Shown in pieces: positions 5,174 to 5,471 of a stretch of 5,471 nt of DNA. The notes under the pieces were generated by a model that was not told where the DNA came from, ran no database searches, and saw only the letters and a list, made by a program, of their open reading frames with translations. How positions within the stretch are numbered: the first letter of the stretch is position 1; each line of letters begins with the position of its first letter. Location: assembly GCA_039649175.1 (NCBI GenBank), contig JBBWZS010000135.1, forward strand, positions 1-5,471. Direction: 5' to 3'. The stretch is from DATAQC01 sp039649175. GTDB lineage: Bacteria; Actinomycetota; Acidimicrobiia; Acidimicrobiales; AC-14. The translations under genes and the position numbers were made by a program.

Positions 5174-5204
5174 GGCTCGGCTGAGTGTCACAGGGCTCGG
5201 CTGA
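5174..5204 (+). repeat. Two 11-bp direct repeats upstream of the DUF559 remnant (operator candidate)
   Basis: GGCTCGGCTGA occurs at 5174-5184 and again at 5194-5204. The starts are exactly 20 bp apart, about two helical turns, so both copies face the same side of the DNA. The second copy ends 9 bp before ATG 5214. Tandem same-face sites directly upstream of a gene with a helix-turn-helix N-terminus suggest a regulator binding site, possibly autoregulatory. This role is inferred. Confidence 0.45.
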
Positions 5205-5213
5205 ACTGGGGTC

Positions 5214-5471
5214 ATGGATCAGGCGAAGCTCGACAAAGGCTTGCGACAGCTGGCCGAGCGCCAGCACAGCGTCGTGTCTCGCTCTCAGGCACGGTCGCTG
5301 GGAGCGTCGCGAGCTGCGGTGGCCCGACGAGCTGCATCAGTCGAATCCACCACAGCGCCAAGCTCGATCGAGAGGCCGACGGTCGTCGCGACAACGAGCT
5401 CGTCGAGGCCGGATACCGGGTGATTCGGATCACCGACGACCAGATCTGGTTCCGGCCACACGAGGCGCTCG
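5214..5471 (+). pseudogene. Internally deleted, frameshifted AbiEi-like/DUF559 (Vsr-like) gene, running off the window
   Basis: ATG 5214 opens a frame that begins like the N-terminal helix-turn-helix of actinobacterial AbiEi-type/DUF559 proteins: LAERQHSVVSRSQARSLGAS, then RAAVARRAAS (about residues 12-42). After about codon 42 this frame becomes unrelated low-complexity sequence and stops at TGA 5421-5423 (69 residues). From about 5342, a different frame (codons at 5348, 5351 and so on) encodes HHSAKLDREADGRRDNELVE, then AGYRVIRITDDQIWF. That is the C-terminal part of the DUF559/Vsr-like PD-(D/E)XK nuclease domain. Full-length relatives are about 280-310 residues, so roughly 200 codons between the two halves are missing and the join (about 5330-5342) shifts frame. 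The nuclease core with its E/D catalytic residues is absent. GC3 of the first 42 codons is about two thirds, clearly below the nei gene, hinting at foreign origin. No AbiEii toxin partner is visible. An assembly collapse is the main alternative. Confidence 0.7.

Noticed and set aside
5214..5471. A working AbiE-type toxin-antitoxin system
   Set aside because: Only an AbiEi-like/DUF559 remnant is present. There is no nucleotidyltransferase (AbiEii) partner in the window, and the gene is broken.
1..5471. RNA genes, CRISPR arrays, mobile elements or riboswitches
   Set aside because: I saw no tRNA cloverleaf, no rRNA segments, no regularly spaced repeat array, no transposase or integrase, no terminal inverted repeats and no known riboswitch core.

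Overview
This is a very GC-rich, gene-dense chromosomal stretch. About 70% GC, GTG starts, leaderless-type promoters and an AbiEi-like/DUF559 gene family point to a high-GC actinobacterium, possibly Acidimicrobiia-like. That placement is inferred from style and protein character, not from a marker gene. No tRNA, rRNA, CRISPR array, insertion sequence or phage gene is visible.

Layout, left to right. The 3' end of an SGNH/GDSL-type hydrolase (1-195, +) meets a secreted aqualysin/proteinase-K-type subtilase (202-1353, -) tail to tail. A 124-bp gap (1354-1477) holds the protease promoter, a dyad centred on its -10 box, and a hairpin just after the next gene's stop. A two-gene minus-strand unit follows: an NAD(P)-dependent aldehyde dehydrogenase (2416-3846), with an AlkA-like DNA-3-methyladenine glycosylase (1478-2413) starting 2 nt after its stop. 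Divergent from it across 62 bp is a small VOC/glyoxalase-like protein (3909-4280, +). This converges with an Fpg/Nei-family DNA glycosylase (4292-5074, -). A 139-bp divergent spacer (5075-5213) carries a leaderless-type promoter for the Nei gene, a G-quadruplex-type motif, GC-rich dyads and a pair of 11-bp direct repeats. At the right edge (5214-5471, +) is a broken AbiEi-like/DUF559 gene. Its N-terminal helix-turn-helix segment is joined, out of frame, to its C-terminal Vsr-like nuclease segment.

How the genes fit together. The aldehyde dehydrogenase and AlkA-like glycosylase are almost certainly co-transcribed. With the neighbouring VOC protein and Nei-family glycosylase, the middle of the window suggests protection against reactive aldehydes and damaged bases. 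The shared theme is inference; only the ALDH-alkA coupling is strongly supported by layout. The protease and hydrolase look like unrelated neighbours.

Most of the window is ordinary housekeeping or accessory content, and I do not see a clear undescribed multi-gene system. The points most worth checking are the deleted and frameshifted DUF559 gene with its tandem repeats, the G-rich motif in the leaderless nei promoter, the altered zinc-finger ligands of the Nei protein, and the dyad over the protease promoter.
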